Assembly: GCA_964569265.1 (NCBI GenBank) | Contig: CAZMTO010000015.1 | Span: 1 to 36,861, forward strand | Source: Avidehalobacter sp964569265 | GTDB lineage: Bacteria; Bacillota; Dehalobacteriia; UBA4068; UBA4997 | Reading direction: 5' to 3' | DNA length: 36,861 bases | Shown here: positions 17,022-24,347 of the stretch, piece by piece | How positions within the stretch are numbered: the stretch's first letter is position 1 | How the letters are laid out: every line of letters begins with the position of its first letter | The notes under the pieces: generated by a model | Databases searched by the model: none | The model's input: only the letters and a program-made list of their open reading frames with translations | Told to the model about the DNA's origin: nothing | Made by a program: the position numbers and the translations under genes

Positions 17022-17064
17022 ATAAAAAAATGAGCGGCAACTGCTTAACCACTCACTTTTTTAT
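17022..17064 (-). terminator. Intrinsic terminator of spo0A
   Basis: ATAAAAAA-TGAG-GG pairs with CC-CTCA-TTTTTTAT (two G-T positions) around a loop of about 11 bases. On the minus strand the right arm ends in a T run. It lies 37 bases past the spo0A stop. Confidence 0.75.
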
Positions 17065-17100
17065 GGGGAATATAAGGCACAACCGCAGGCGCAGGAGCCT

Positions 17101-17880
17101 TTAAATAACTTTTTCACCGATACGCAGACGGTCTGCCACCATAGCAATAAATTCACTGTTGGTCGGCTTACCGCGCTCCATATTTATTGTATAACCAAAA
17201 AAGCGGTTCATCATCTCTACATTGCCTCTATCCCACGCCAGCTCAATCGCGTGCCTTATAGCGCGTTCTACACGGCTGGCAGTAGTATCATATTTTTCTG
17301 CTATCAACGGATAAAGCTCTTTGGTTACCGCACCCAACAGGTTCATTTCTTCTACCACCAAAATTATGGCATCTCTAAGATATTGATAGCCCTTTACGTG
17401 TGCCGGCACACCCATCTGCTGTATAACTCTGGTAACTTCAATATCTAAATTACGCACCATAGGCGCATAGCCGGTGGGCATACCTGTGGGCCTGTTAAAC
17501 ATACCGACAATGCGGTTTTTAAGCACCATAAAATCCAAAGGCTTCATCATATAATACTGCGCTTTAAGCTCCATAGCCCGGCGCATCATATCTTCCTGCC
17601 CAAAGCCGGAAAGCATAATTACCTTTACGCGGTCTATCTGCTGATTATTGCACAATTCTTCTAACACGCCAATACCGTCAATGCGCGGCATAACCACATC
17701 CAGCAGCGCCACATCGGGTTTAAGTTCGGCCAGCTTTTGCAGTGCCTGTTCGCCATTAAACGCTACGCCGCAAATATTTATCTCATCATCGCCTTCAAAA
17801 AAGCTTTGTATTTGCTCACAAAAGCTGCGGTTATCGTCCGCAATCAACACATTAATCTTGCTGTTCCTCATATTATTCAT
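17101..17880 (-). CDS. spo0A: Sporulation master regulator Spo0A
   Basis: Phosphorylation-activated transcription factor that starts endospore formation. The receiver domain (about 8-125) has the acidic pair Asp15-Asp16, the phosphoacceptor Asp61 in LLDVVMP, Ser91 and Lys113 (MMKPLDF). The C-terminal DNA-binding domain has the recognition-helix region TTASRVERAIRHAIE and the conserved tail GYTINMERGKPTNSEFIA. The 259-residue length is typical. The ATG at 17880 follows AAAGGA; an in-frame TTG at 17889 sits too close to it. Two perfect 0A boxes and a sigma-H-like promoter upstream point to autoregulation. In the usual order spoIVB lies just upstream. Confidence 0.98.
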   Translation of the reverse strand: MNNMRNSKINVLIADDNRSFCEQIQSFFEGDDEINICGVAFNGEQALQKLAELKPDVALLDVVMPRIDGIGVLEELCNNQQIDRVKVIMLSGFGQEDMMRRAMELKAQYYMMKPLDFMVLKNRIVGMFNRPTGMPTGYAPMVRNLDIEVTRVIQQMGVPAHVKGYQYLRDAIILVVEEMNLLGAVTKELYPLIAEKYDTTASRVERAIRHAIELAWDRGNVEMMNRFFGYTINMERGKPTNSEFIAMVADRLRIGEKVI

Positions 17881-18041
17881 TATGTTCAATTCCTTTCTGT
17901 TCGGTTTCTCCTTTTTTATTTACTATCGGCCAAATAGTATGTTGGTTTTTAAGCTTTTAACAGCGCGCCGCCCACATTGTTGGGCATATACTAAAAAACA
18001 TTGATAAAATAAAATAATTTGAAGATTAATCTTGTAATAAA

Positions 18042-18070
18042 GTTTTCGACAGCCCCTTTACGTTTCCTTT
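18042..18070 (-). promoter_or_regulatory. Candidate sigma-H promoter of spo0A overlapping a 0A box
   Basis: On the minus strand AAAGGAAAC (18070-18062) fits the -35 consensus RNAGGAWWW, and GTCGAAAAC (18050-18042) fits RNNGAATWW except at one base, with an 11-base spacer. The -10 overlaps the 0A box at 18045-18051, as expected for a Spo0A-controlled start promoter. Confidence 0.5.
18045..18051. promoter_or_regulatory. 0A box (Spo0A binding site) 1
   Basis: TTCGACA, a perfect seven-base core of the Spo0A site, about 165 bases upstream of the spo0A ATG and overlapping the candidate sigma-H -10 element. Confidence 0.65.
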
Positions 18071-18109
18071 TTGATATTGTGGCAATTTAAGGGCAAAATT
18101 TCTGTCTTA

Positions 18110-18116
18110 TTCGACA
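18110..18116. promoter_or_regulatory. 0A box (Spo0A binding site) 2
   Basis: A second perfect TTCGACA followed by AAAT, close to the extended consensus TTCGACAAAA, 65 bases further upstream and in the same orientation as box 1. Confidence 0.65.
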
Positions 18117-18223
18117 AATTTCGCGTTTTAATAGGTTTAGTCGATGCTATTAGGGGTGGTTCGGCCAAATAACCTATATTTTTTGGCATAAAGACCACGA
18201 TTTCGGCAAAAGTTATCAAAAAC

Positions 18224-18232
18224 TTATCCACA
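18224..18232. promoter_or_regulatory. DnaA-box sequence
   Basis: TTATCCACA, the consensus DnaA box, with a one-mismatch relative TTTTCCACA at 18319-18327. A nine-base match can arise by chance in AT-rich DNA. Confidence 0.35.
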
Positions 18233-18392
18233 TTTTTATATATCAACACCAGCTTACAGCCCTCATTTTAATCCGATTTTCTCAGTCAGAATACCTTTTA
18301 CAGCAACATTTAATACAAGTTTTCCACAAGCAAATTACGTCAATTTATTGCTCCGTTATGTAAGGGCGGCACAGGGCCGCCCCGCCATCACC

Positions 18393-19430
18393 TTAAATAT
18401 TTTGCGCTTCGGCAAGCATCCATTCGGCAAAGCAACCATAGCCGCCGGTGCCGTCGTTAACAAAAACGTGCGTAACGGCCCCCACCAGCTTGCCCTGCTG
18501 AATTATCGGACTGCCAGACATACCCTGCACAATACCGCCTGCTGCCGCCAGCAAACGTTCGTCGGTAATTTTTATTACCATACCCTTGTCGCCGGCCTTA
18601 TGCTGCGGCATAACGCGCTCAATTTCTATGCTGTACTCCTCTACGGTTTCGCCGGCCAGCACCGTTAAAATAGTAGCCGGGCCGGACTTAACCTCATCAA
18701 CCGCAGCCACCGGCAAAAGATGCGTATAAAGCCCGTTGGTCGGCGCTTCGTCCAGGGTACCATAAATACCCAGCTCGCAATTTTTGGTTATGGTGCCGGT
18801 TAAATTGCTGTCATCAAAAACGCCAACCTTTTCTCCCGGCTCACCATCACGGCTGCTTTCCACATACTGCACATCAGCCGCCAACACACGCCCCGTGCCG
18901 CCTGTACTGCCTGTGGTTTCGTCTATTTTATGCCCCAGGGCTGCAAAATGGCCGGTAGCAGGGTCATAAAAAGTCAGCGTACCAATACCGGCGTTGGCAT
19001 CGCGTATATAAAGCCCCAAACGATACTCACCGCTGTCAGCACAATAGGCCGGCTGCACATCAACCTGTAGCTCGGCATCGCCGCGCCTTATGCTAAGCTG
19101 CAAAGGCACACCGTCAGCAGACAAACTGTTCACCAGCTCGGCAACCTCGCGGTTGCTGCTTACACGGTGGCCGTTTATCGCCAGCAAAATGTCCTCTAAC
19201 TGCACGCCGGCCGCCTTAGCCGGGTAAATCTCGCTGCCGTCGGCCTGCTTTACCGGCGTAAAACCCACCACAATGGCACCTTCGCTTTTTAAAATTATGC
19301 CCAACGATTGCCCGCCAACCATAACATCATAAGCTAAAAGCGGCGCCGGTGCCAGCAGCATAACCGCCAGCAAAAATGCACAGACTATTTTTTGCGGCAG
19401 TAAATTGCACCTTTTTTTTAAATTTTGCAA
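18393..19430 (-). CDS. spoIVB: SpoIVB peptidase (S55 family)
   Basis: Serine peptidase secreted from the forespore that cleaves SpoIVFA and so triggers sigma-K activation in the mother cell. The 345-residue protein has an N-terminal signal/anchor helix (about 13-33), a PDZ domain (about 40-125), and the S55 protease domain with His167 in ALGHKI and the serine of GMSGSPI (Ser307). It is somewhat shorter than Bacillus SpoIVB (about 425) but complete in motifs. The start is TTG at 19430, supported by AGGAGGTG at normal spacing; no ATG fits. It is directly upstream of spo0A in the standard recN-spoIVB-spo0A order. Confidence 0.95.
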   Translation of the reverse strand: MQNLKKRCNLLPQKIVCAFLLAVMLLAPAPLLAYDVMVGGQSLGIILKSEGAIVVGFTPVKQADGSEIYPAKAAGVQLEDILLAINGHRVSSNREVAELVNSLSADGVPLQLSIRRGDAELQVDVQPAYCADSGEYRLGLYIRDANAGIGTLTFYDPATGHFAALGHKIDETTGSTGGTGRVLAADVQYVESSRDGEPGEKVGVFDDSNLTGTITKNCELGIYGTLDEAPTNGLYTHLLPVAAVDEVKSGPATILTVLAGETVEEYSIEIERVMPQHKAGDKGMVIKITDERLLAAAGGIVQGMSGSPIIQQGKLVGAVTHVFVNDGTGGYGCFAEWMLAEAQNI

Positions 19431-19668
19431 AAAGCCACACCTCCTTTATAGCACTTTGTTGCCCTATTTGCGTTTTTAAGGCAGCCAACAGGGCCTTGTC
19501 AGCCGCCTCACCAATTACGTTAACCGCATTGGGGGCGCATTATGCCGCCAAAAATAAAGCAGCTTTATGTAAAATTTCCACCGGCGCACCGCCACTGCAG
19601 CAAACGGCATTTGGTAAAATTTTTTTGACTAACTGCCAACCGCTGCCAAAAGAGCGGCTTTTGGTCAC

Positions 19669-19707
19669 AAAAAAAACGCCGCTACAGCTTGTTAAGCGTA
19701 ACAGCGT
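19669..19707 (-). terminator. Intrinsic terminator on the minus strand between recN and spoIVB
   Basis: On the minus strand AACGCTGTTACG pairs, with G-T wobbles, to TGTAGCGGCGTT, followed directly by a run of eight T. It would stop transcripts coming from recN and the repeats before spoIVB. Confidence 0.7.
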
Positions 19708-19759
19708 TGCTAATACTTTTTATACCCGTAAGCACGGATTTTTTTTCAAGGGTAGCCGC

Positions 19760-19860
19760 CCAAAGTCACTTAGCATACCAGAAGGGCAAATGTGCGCCAG
19801 ATGCAAGCACGACACAGCAGATGAGGTGCAGTTGTCACTTCTGGTGGGGTGCTATTGCCG
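19760..19860. repeat. Interspersed palindromic repeat, copy B1
   Basis: TAGCA-T-ACCAGAAG on the left pairs with CTTCTGGT-GGGG-TGCTA on the right, enclosing GCCAGATGC and GCAGATGAGGTGC. The right part closely matches copy C (GGTGGGGTGCTATTG). The outermost stem seen in copies A, B2 and C is missing, so this copy looks truncated. Confidence 0.7.
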
Positions 19861-19867
19861 GTTACGC

Positions 19868-20003
19868 TCCCAAAGTCAAGGAAGTTCAAGAGTGGTACAG
19901 ATACGCGAAGTCAGGGGACGAATCGCAGGAGGCGTACTAAAGTAAGCCGACAAGTGAGGAGACTGACGACAAAGTAGATGTGCCACTATTGCAATTCCGG
20001 TCT
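19868..20003. repeat. Interspersed palindromic repeat, copy B2
   Basis: Left end GGAAGTTCAAGAGTGG (from 19880), identical to copy A over 24 bases (19871-19894). It pairs imperfectly with CCACTATTGCAATTCC (19984-19999). The inner GCAGGAGGCGTACT hairpin also matches copy A, with one mismatch in the stem. Confidence 0.7.
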
Positions 20004-20078
20004 AAAAAGCCGCGCTAAAGTGAGTTCTATCTATTCCCACCCACCGCCCTATATACGCCGTGCGGCGCGGCTTTTTTA
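20004..20078. terminator. Large hairpin with terminator-like arms between repeat copies
   Basis: AAAAAGCCGCGC (20005-20016) and GCGCGGCTTTTT are perfect reverse complements about 45 bases apart. A run of T follows on either strand. The long loop contains CGCCG-TG-CGGCG. It looks like a bidirectional terminator, perhaps the original recN terminator split by an insertion. Confidence 0.6.
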
Positions 20079-20093
20079 GGCAATGGCTAAGCA

Positions 20094-20294
20094 CCCAAAG
20101 CCAAGGAATTGCAAGAGTGCAAAAAAACCTTTGTTAGTATACCAGAAGGGCAAATGTGTGCCAGATGCAAGGAGTGATTGTATTTTGTCGAGCATGCTGC
20201 ACTGATAGTGCGCGTCGCGAGCAAAATATAAGCACGACACAGCAGATGGTGTGCAGTTGTCCCTTCTGGTGGGGTGCTATTGCAATTCCGGTTT
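20094..20294. repeat. Interspersed palindromic repeat, copy C
   Basis: Outer arms GGAATTGCAAGAG (20104-20116) and CTATTGCAATTCC, middle arms ACCAGAAGGG (20140-20149) and CCCTTCTGGT (20261-20270), and inner arms TATTTTG/CAAAATA. The outer arm differs from copy A, but both sides change together. The right end includes the last codons and stop of recN. Confidence 0.75.
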
Positions 20295-21956
20295 ATCAGC
20301 TATTAACTCCTCCGCCTGCCTTACCGTCACCTCCGTCACCCTATCACCGGCCAACATACGGCTTATCTCGGCAACCTTTTCCGCTGCATCAAGAGTACGC
20401 ACCGTGGTAACCGTACGGCCCTGCTTTTCTGCCTTTTCCACCTTCAGGTTATTGTCAGCATAGGCCGCCAGCACCGGGGCGTGCGTAACGCAAATGGCCT
20501 GCGCCTTTGCCGATACCTGCGCCAGCTTTTCGGCCACACTTACCAGGGCGCGGCCACCCAAACCGGTATCAATCTCATCAAAAATCAGCGTCGGCACTTC
20601 TTCAAGCTCCGCCAAAATAACCTTTATGGCCAGCATAATGCGCGACATTTCACCACCGCTGGCAATACGCGCCACCGGCTTTAACTCCTCGCCGGCATTG
20701 GGGCTTATCATAAAGCAAACCTCGTCCATACCGTCGGCGGCCGGGGCCTTGGCCGGCAGGTCAACCGCAAAACCGGCACTGCTCATTTGCAGATATTTCA
20801 ACTCGCCCTCTATCTGTCGGGCCAGCTCCTGCCCGGTTTGCTCACGCAGGTTATGCAGCTTGGCAGCCTCGGCTTTATACACCGCCAGACTTTGCTGCGC
20901 CGCCTTTTGCAGGTCGGCAATATATGCCTCGCGGTTTTCACGCCGATCAAGCTCCAAACGGTTGGCCGCCAAAATTTCCGGCAGGTTTTCTTCCACCGTG
21001 TTATACTTTTTGCTTAAAACCTTTAGCTCATACTGGCGCGCGCTTATTTCGTCCAAACGCGCCGGGTCATCCACTATGCCCTCTTTATAAGCACGCAGCT
21101 CCATCGCCGCATCCTCAAGCTCAAAATAAAGCTCCTGCATACGCTTAAACAACGGCTCCACCTGCTCATCTATCCGCGCCAGCAGCTCCAGCTCTTTTAC
21201 CGCCGACGAAAATTGCGTTAAAGCCGCGTTTTTATCGGCATAAATTGCCGCATAAGCCGCACCGCAATGGCTGCTGCGCTTTTGTACGCTGGATAACGCG
21301 GCAGCTTCCGCCGCCAGCTCGGCCGTTTCGCCCGGCCGCAGGTTAGCCGACGTCAATTCATCTATCAGAAACTGCAAAAAGCGCCGCCGTTCGGCATCGT
21401 CTGCCGATTCCTGCTCCGCCTGTTTAAAAGCCCGCTCAGCCTGTCGCCATTGCCGATACGCTGCTTCTACCCGGCTTAACTGCTCGGCGTGGGGCTTGCC
21501 GCCAAAGCTGTCCAGCAAATGGCGCTGGTTGTCCGGCTCTAACAGCAAAATATGCTCCTGCTGCCCATGAATATTGATCAGCAGACGCCCCAGCTTTTTA
21601 AGCACGGCCAGCGGCACCGGCTGCATATTTACCCGGCACACCGACCGCCCGTTAAGCACTATCTCGCGGCTTAATATCAGCTCATCTGCGGCATCATCCA
21701 GCAAACCAAGCTCGGCCAGCTCGGCCTTAAGGGCCGACGAATAAGGCGGCAAAAACACCCCCTGCACCTTGGCCGCATTGGCACCGCGCCGCACAAGGTC
21801 TTTGTCGGCACGTGCCCCCAGCAGCAGGCCCACAGCATCTAACAGCATAGATTTACCCGCGCCGGTTTCGCCCGAAAGAACATTAAGGCCGGGCTGCAAT
21901 ACCAGACCGGCCTGTTCTATCAACGCCAAATTTTCTATATATAACTCGGCAAACAT
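20277..21956 (-). CDS. recN: DNA repair protein RecN
   Basis: SMC-like ATPase that gathers at double-strand breaks and helps recombination repair. The 559-residue protein has Walker A GETGAGKS (29-36) at the N-terminus, a long coiled-coil middle (about 160-370) and the C-terminal signature GGEMSRIMLAI and Walker B LIFDEIDTGLGG. Length is normal. The ATG follows GTGGAG and sits three bases after the argR stop, so argR-recN are coupled. The last codons (ELQ-stop) are provided by the right end of repeat copy C, suggesting that the original C-terminus was slightly altered. Confidence 0.97.
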   Translation of the reverse strand: MFAELYIENLALIEQAGLVLQPGLNVLSGETGAGKSMLLDAVGLLLGARADKDLVRRGANAAKVQGVFLPPYSSALKAELAELGLLDDAADELILSREIVLNGRSVCRVNMQPVPLAVLKKLGRLLINIHGQQEHILLLEPDNQRHLLDSFGGKPHAEQLSRVEAAYRQWRQAERAFKQAEQESADDAERRRFLQFLIDELTSANLRPGETAELAAEAAALSSVQKRSSHCGAAYAAIYADKNAALTQFSSAVKELELLARIDEQVEPLFKRMQELYFELEDAAMELRAYKEGIVDDPARLDEISARQYELKVLSKKYNTVEENLPEILAANRLELDRRENREAYIADLQKAAQQSLAVYKAEAAKLHNLREQTGQELARQIEGELKYLQMSSAGFAVDLPAKAPAADGMDEVCFMISPNAGEELKPVARIASGGEMSRIMLAIKVILAELEEVPTLIFDEIDTGLGGRALVSVAEKLAQVSAKAQAICVTHAPVLAAYADNNLKVEKAEKQGRTVTTVRTLDAAEKVAEISRMLAGDRVTEVTVRQAEELIADKPELQ

Positions 21957-21959
21957 AAT

Positions 21960-22409
21960 TTACTCCACATAATCCTGCAGCTTTTTAACAATTTCCTGCG
22001 TGCGCTGTTTACCGGGTGTAAGCGCAAAAATTGTGTCATCACCCGCCACCGAACCCAGCAGAGAACTCCAATTCATCGCATCTAAACAGGCAGCCACCGC
22101 CGATGCCATACCGGGCAGAGTTTTTATCAGCACAATATTATCTGCCGGCATAACCTTCAGCACGTTATCTCTAAACATACGGCGAGAACGGTCAATATTG
22201 TTTACCACCACTGCCGTAGGCAAGCTGTATCTAAAGGTATTTTCTCCCGAAACAACCTTAATAAGCCCAAGCTCCTTAATATCACGCGATATTGTAGCCT
22301 GCGTAACATCAAACCCGTGCTTTTTAAGCTCCTGCGTTAATTGCAGTTGGGTTTCAATGCTCTGATTTTCTACAATTTCGCGGATAATGCGATGCCGTTT
22401 ATTTTTCAT
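21960..22409 (-). CDS. argR: Arginine repressor ArgR/AhrC
   Basis: Hexameric arginine-responsive regulator of arginine synthesis and catabolism. The 149-residue protein has an N-terminal winged-helix domain (about 1-70, with the recognition region VTQATISRDIKELGL) and a C-terminal oligomerisation/arginine-binding domain, with GTDDTIF-type GDDTIFAL near 123-130. GGAGG precedes the ATG. It lies between nadK and recN, the common Bacillota order. No arg genes are in the window. Confidence 0.95.
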   Translation of the reverse strand: MKNKRHRIIREIVENQSIETQLQLTQELKKHGFDVTQATISRDIKELGLIKVVSGENTFRYSLPTAVVVNNIDRSRRMFRDNVLKVMPADNIVLIKTLPGMASAVAACLDAMNWSSLLGSVAGDDTIFALTPGKQRTQEIVKKLQDYVE

Positions 22410-22453
22410 CGGGGTATATCCTCCTTAATATTTAAACTATGGTTTTAAAAGGC

Positions 22454-23341
22454 TTAATCCATAGTTTTAAGCTTTCTAAAAAATACGCCGGATCTCGGCC
22501 ATATAAACTGCGCGCGTTTGCTGTTCTGCCAAATAATCACTTCATCACCCGGCTCGGCCTCAATAAACTTTTGGCCGTCGAACGAAAGCACCGCCGGCGC
22601 ACTGATATTGCGAATTTTTATGTTTAGCCGGCTGCCGCCGGAAAGTACCATAGGCCGTGTAGAAAGGCTGTGCGCCGCCACCGGCGTAACCAGTATAACC
22701 TCAGCCTCCGGCACCACAATAGACCCACCTGCCGACAGCGAATACGCCGTAGAACCGGTTGGCGTAGCCACCACCATACCGTCACCGCGCATTTCCAGCG
22801 CCGGTTGATCATCTACCCACATAGTAATGCCTATCATACGGCTAATGCCGCCGTTGTTTATCACAATATCGTTTTGGGCAATATCAGTCATCACCAGCTT
22901 GTTGTTGCGCCAAAGCTCGCCTATTATCTGCGTGCGGCGCTCCAAATAATAATCACCGTTCACCATATCAAGCAGCGCATCGGGCATTTCGGCAGGCTCT
23001 ATAGGCATTAAAAAGCCCAAGCCGCCCATATTTACCCCGGTTATCGGTATTCCAAACGCCGTAAGATTCCGCGCCGTAGCTATCATTGTGCCGTCTCCGC
23101 CAAAAACCACCGCCAACTGCGGGCGCTGTTGTTCATCGGTTTGGGCAATATCCTGCGCCAAAAGCTCCGGCTTATTACCGGAATACGCCGGCAGCCCGGC
23201 AGCGTGTTCCTGCTTACAAAAAAAACTTACGCCCACTTCTGCCAGGGCCACCACAGCTTCCTGCGCCATAGCCACAGCATCGGGCTTACGTTCGTTTACC
23301 AACAGTACCACACGGGTTATCGGTTTATATTCGCTTGTCAT
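22454..23341 (-). CDS. nadK: NAD kinase
   Basis: Phosphorylates NAD to NADP. The 295-residue protein has the GGDGT motif (about 82-86), the NE/D-type segment around NDIVINNGG, and the second conserved Gly-rich segment TPTGSTAYSLSAGG. Length is typical. I take ATG at 23341 with AGAGG five bases upstream rather than the GTG two codons earlier. A perfect six-base-pair hairpin (23351-23366) directly abuts the ribosome binding site, so translation may be modulated. It is followed by argR after 44 bases. Confidence 0.95.
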   Translation of the reverse strand: MTSEYKPITRVVLLVNERKPDAVAMAQEAVVALAEVGVSFFCKQEHAAGLPAYSGNKPELLAQDIAQTDEQQRPQLAVVFGGDGTMIATARNLTAFGIPITGVNMGGLGFLMPIEPAEMPDALLDMVNGDYYLERRTQIIGELWRNNKLVMTDIAQNDIVINNGGISRMIGITMWVDDQPALEMRGDGMVVATPTGSTAYSLSAGGSIVVPEAEVILVTPVAAHSLSTRPMVLSGGSRLNIKIRNISAPAVLSFDGQKFIEAEPGDEVIIWQNSKRAQFIWPRSGVFFRKLKTMD

Positions 23342-23350
23342 AATCACCTC

Positions 23351-23366
23351 TCGCCGTACCCGGCGA
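23351..23366 (-). promoter_or_regulatory. Hairpin next to the nadK ribosome binding site
   Basis: TCGCCG-tetraloop-CGGCGA, perfect six-base-pair stem. On the minus strand it ends at the base where the AGAGG of nadK begins, so the stem could partly block ribosome access. Confidence 0.4.
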
Positions 23367-23390
23367 ATTTATACAATATAGTTTATATAT

Positions 23391-23419
23391 ACAATAGGTT
23401 ATTTGGCGCAATTTGTCAA
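23391..23419 (-). promoter_or_regulatory. Probable sigma-A promoter of nadK-argR-recN
   Basis: On the minus strand TTGACA (23419-23414), 17-base spacer, TATTGT (23396-23391). It lies in the 163-base gap after tlyA, so nadK-argR-recN can be transcribed separately from dxs-tlyA. Confidence 0.6.
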
Positions 23420-23504
23420 GCGTTTTAAGGTAAATACCCACATTTTTAATGCATATTTTTTATGTATATTTACTGATTATACAATGAATATACGCAGCCC
23501 CAGC

Positions 23505-24296
23505 TTAAAGCCCGCTTTCCGACGCTTTAACCACAGCGGCAACATCCAAAGGCGCCGGCTCCCCCTGTTTTTCCAGCAGCAGCAGGTATTCAATATTACC
23601 CTCCGGCCCTTTTATCGGTGAATAATCAAGCCCCTTGGGCACAAACCCCAGCTCTACAGCCGCGGCCAGCACATTTTCTATAACCTCGCGGTGTACGGCA
23701 CTGTCGCGCACCACGCCTTTTTTGCCCACCTTATCGCGCCCGGCTTCAAACTGCGGCTTAATCAGCGCCACCAGGCGGCCATCGTTTTTAAGCAACGGAA
23801 ACAGCGCCGGCAGCAGTTTTGCCAGCGATATAAACGATGCATCAATGGTAATTATATCCAACAGCTCTGGTATTTGCTCAAAGGTAAGGTAACGGGCGTT
23901 GGTTTTTTCCAGCACCACCACACGCTCGTCCTGCCTAAGCTTCCACGCCAGTTGCCCGTAGCCGACATCTACGGCATACACCCTGGCCGCCCCGTTTTGC
24001 AGCGCACAATCGGTAAAGCCGCCCGTACTGGCACCAATATCGGCCATTACCCAGCCTGCCATATTTAAATTAAAGCTTTTTACCGCTTTGTCCAGCTTTA
24101 AACCGCCGCGGCTTACAAAGGGCAGTTCGTGGCCGCTTATTGTAATATCGGCGTCGGGCTGCACCGGCGTACCGGCTTTATCAACAAATTGCCCGTTAAC
24201 ACTTACCCGGCGCGACATTATTGCCGTTTGCGCCTGCGCCCGGCTGGGGAAGTATCCGCCATCCACCAGCAGCACGTCTAATCTAACTTTTGCCAT
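23505..24296 (-). CDS. tlyA: TlyA family rRNA (cytidine-2'-O)-methyltransferase / hemolysin-like
   Basis: A 263-residue protein with an N-terminal S4 RNA-binding domain (about 1-62) and a C-terminal FtsJ-like Rossmann methyltransferase domain with the SAM motif ADIGASTGGFTDC (about 85-97). In mycobacteria TlyA 2'-O-methylates 16S and 23S rRNA; the target here is not known (Bacillus name yqxC). Only a weak AAAGGT is visible before the ATG. It follows dxs after about 50 bases, an order conserved next to OLE/OapA loci. Confidence 0.93.
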   Translation of the reverse strand: MAKVRLDVLLVDGGYFPSRAQAQTAIMSRRVSVNGQFVDKAGTPVQPDADITISGHELPFVSRGGLKLDKAVKSFNLNMAGWVMADIGASTGGFTDCALQNGAARVYAVDVGYGQLAWKLRQDERVVVLEKTNARYLTFEQIPELLDIITIDASFISLAKLLPALFPLLKNDGRLVALIKPQFEAGRDKVGKKGVVRDSAVHREVIENVLAAAVELGFVPKGLDYSPIKGPEGNIEYLLLLEKQGEPAPLDVAAVVKASESGL

Positions 24297-24347
24297 ATGT
24301 TTTTTTACCTTTATTTACATATTTTTATTTTATATATTTTATTTGAT

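Larger units (their letters stand above)
17881..18392. other. Long intergenic control region between spoIVB and spo0A
   Basis: About 510 bases, AT-rich, with no credible gene. It holds two 0A boxes (18045-18051, 18110-18116), a sigma-H-like promoter (18042-18070), a perfect DnaA-box sequence (18224-18232), and a GGGCGGC/GCCGCCC hairpin (18364-18382) just past spoIVB. I see no small ORF with a ribosome binding site. Confidence 0.6.
19431..20276. other. Gene-poor region between recN and spoIVB filled by palindromic repeats
   Basis: About 850 bases. 19431-19660 must hold the spoIVB promoter, but I see no clear sigma-F/G consensus and no supported gene there. 19669-19707 is a minus-strand terminator. 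19760-20003 and 20094-20294 hold three palindromic repeat copies, separated by a large hairpin at 20004-20078. Short ORFs across the repeats have no ribosome binding site and shift with the repeat structure. Confidence 0.7.

Noticed and set aside
18364..18382. Terminator of spoIVB at the GGGCGGC/GCCGCCC hairpin
   Set aside because: The stem is perfect but no T run follows on the minus strand, so I mention it only within the intergenic entry.
19436..19545. Possible gene remnant on the minus strand encoding a GEAADKALLAALKTQ-like stretch before spoIVB
   Set aside because: The frame looks protein-like but has no usable start with a ribosome binding site, overlaps the spoIVB start, and I recognise no family.
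19689..20410. Plus-strand open frames across the repeat copies, including products rich in Cys and Gly
   Set aside because: They have no ribosome binding site, do not match each other in frame between copies, and are explained by palindromic repeat sequence and antisense of recN.
23420..23504. ArgR-binding boxes (TGCAT...ATGTA-like) between tlyA and nadK
   Set aside because: The AT-rich half-sites have wrong spacing for a standard ARG box and may be chance.
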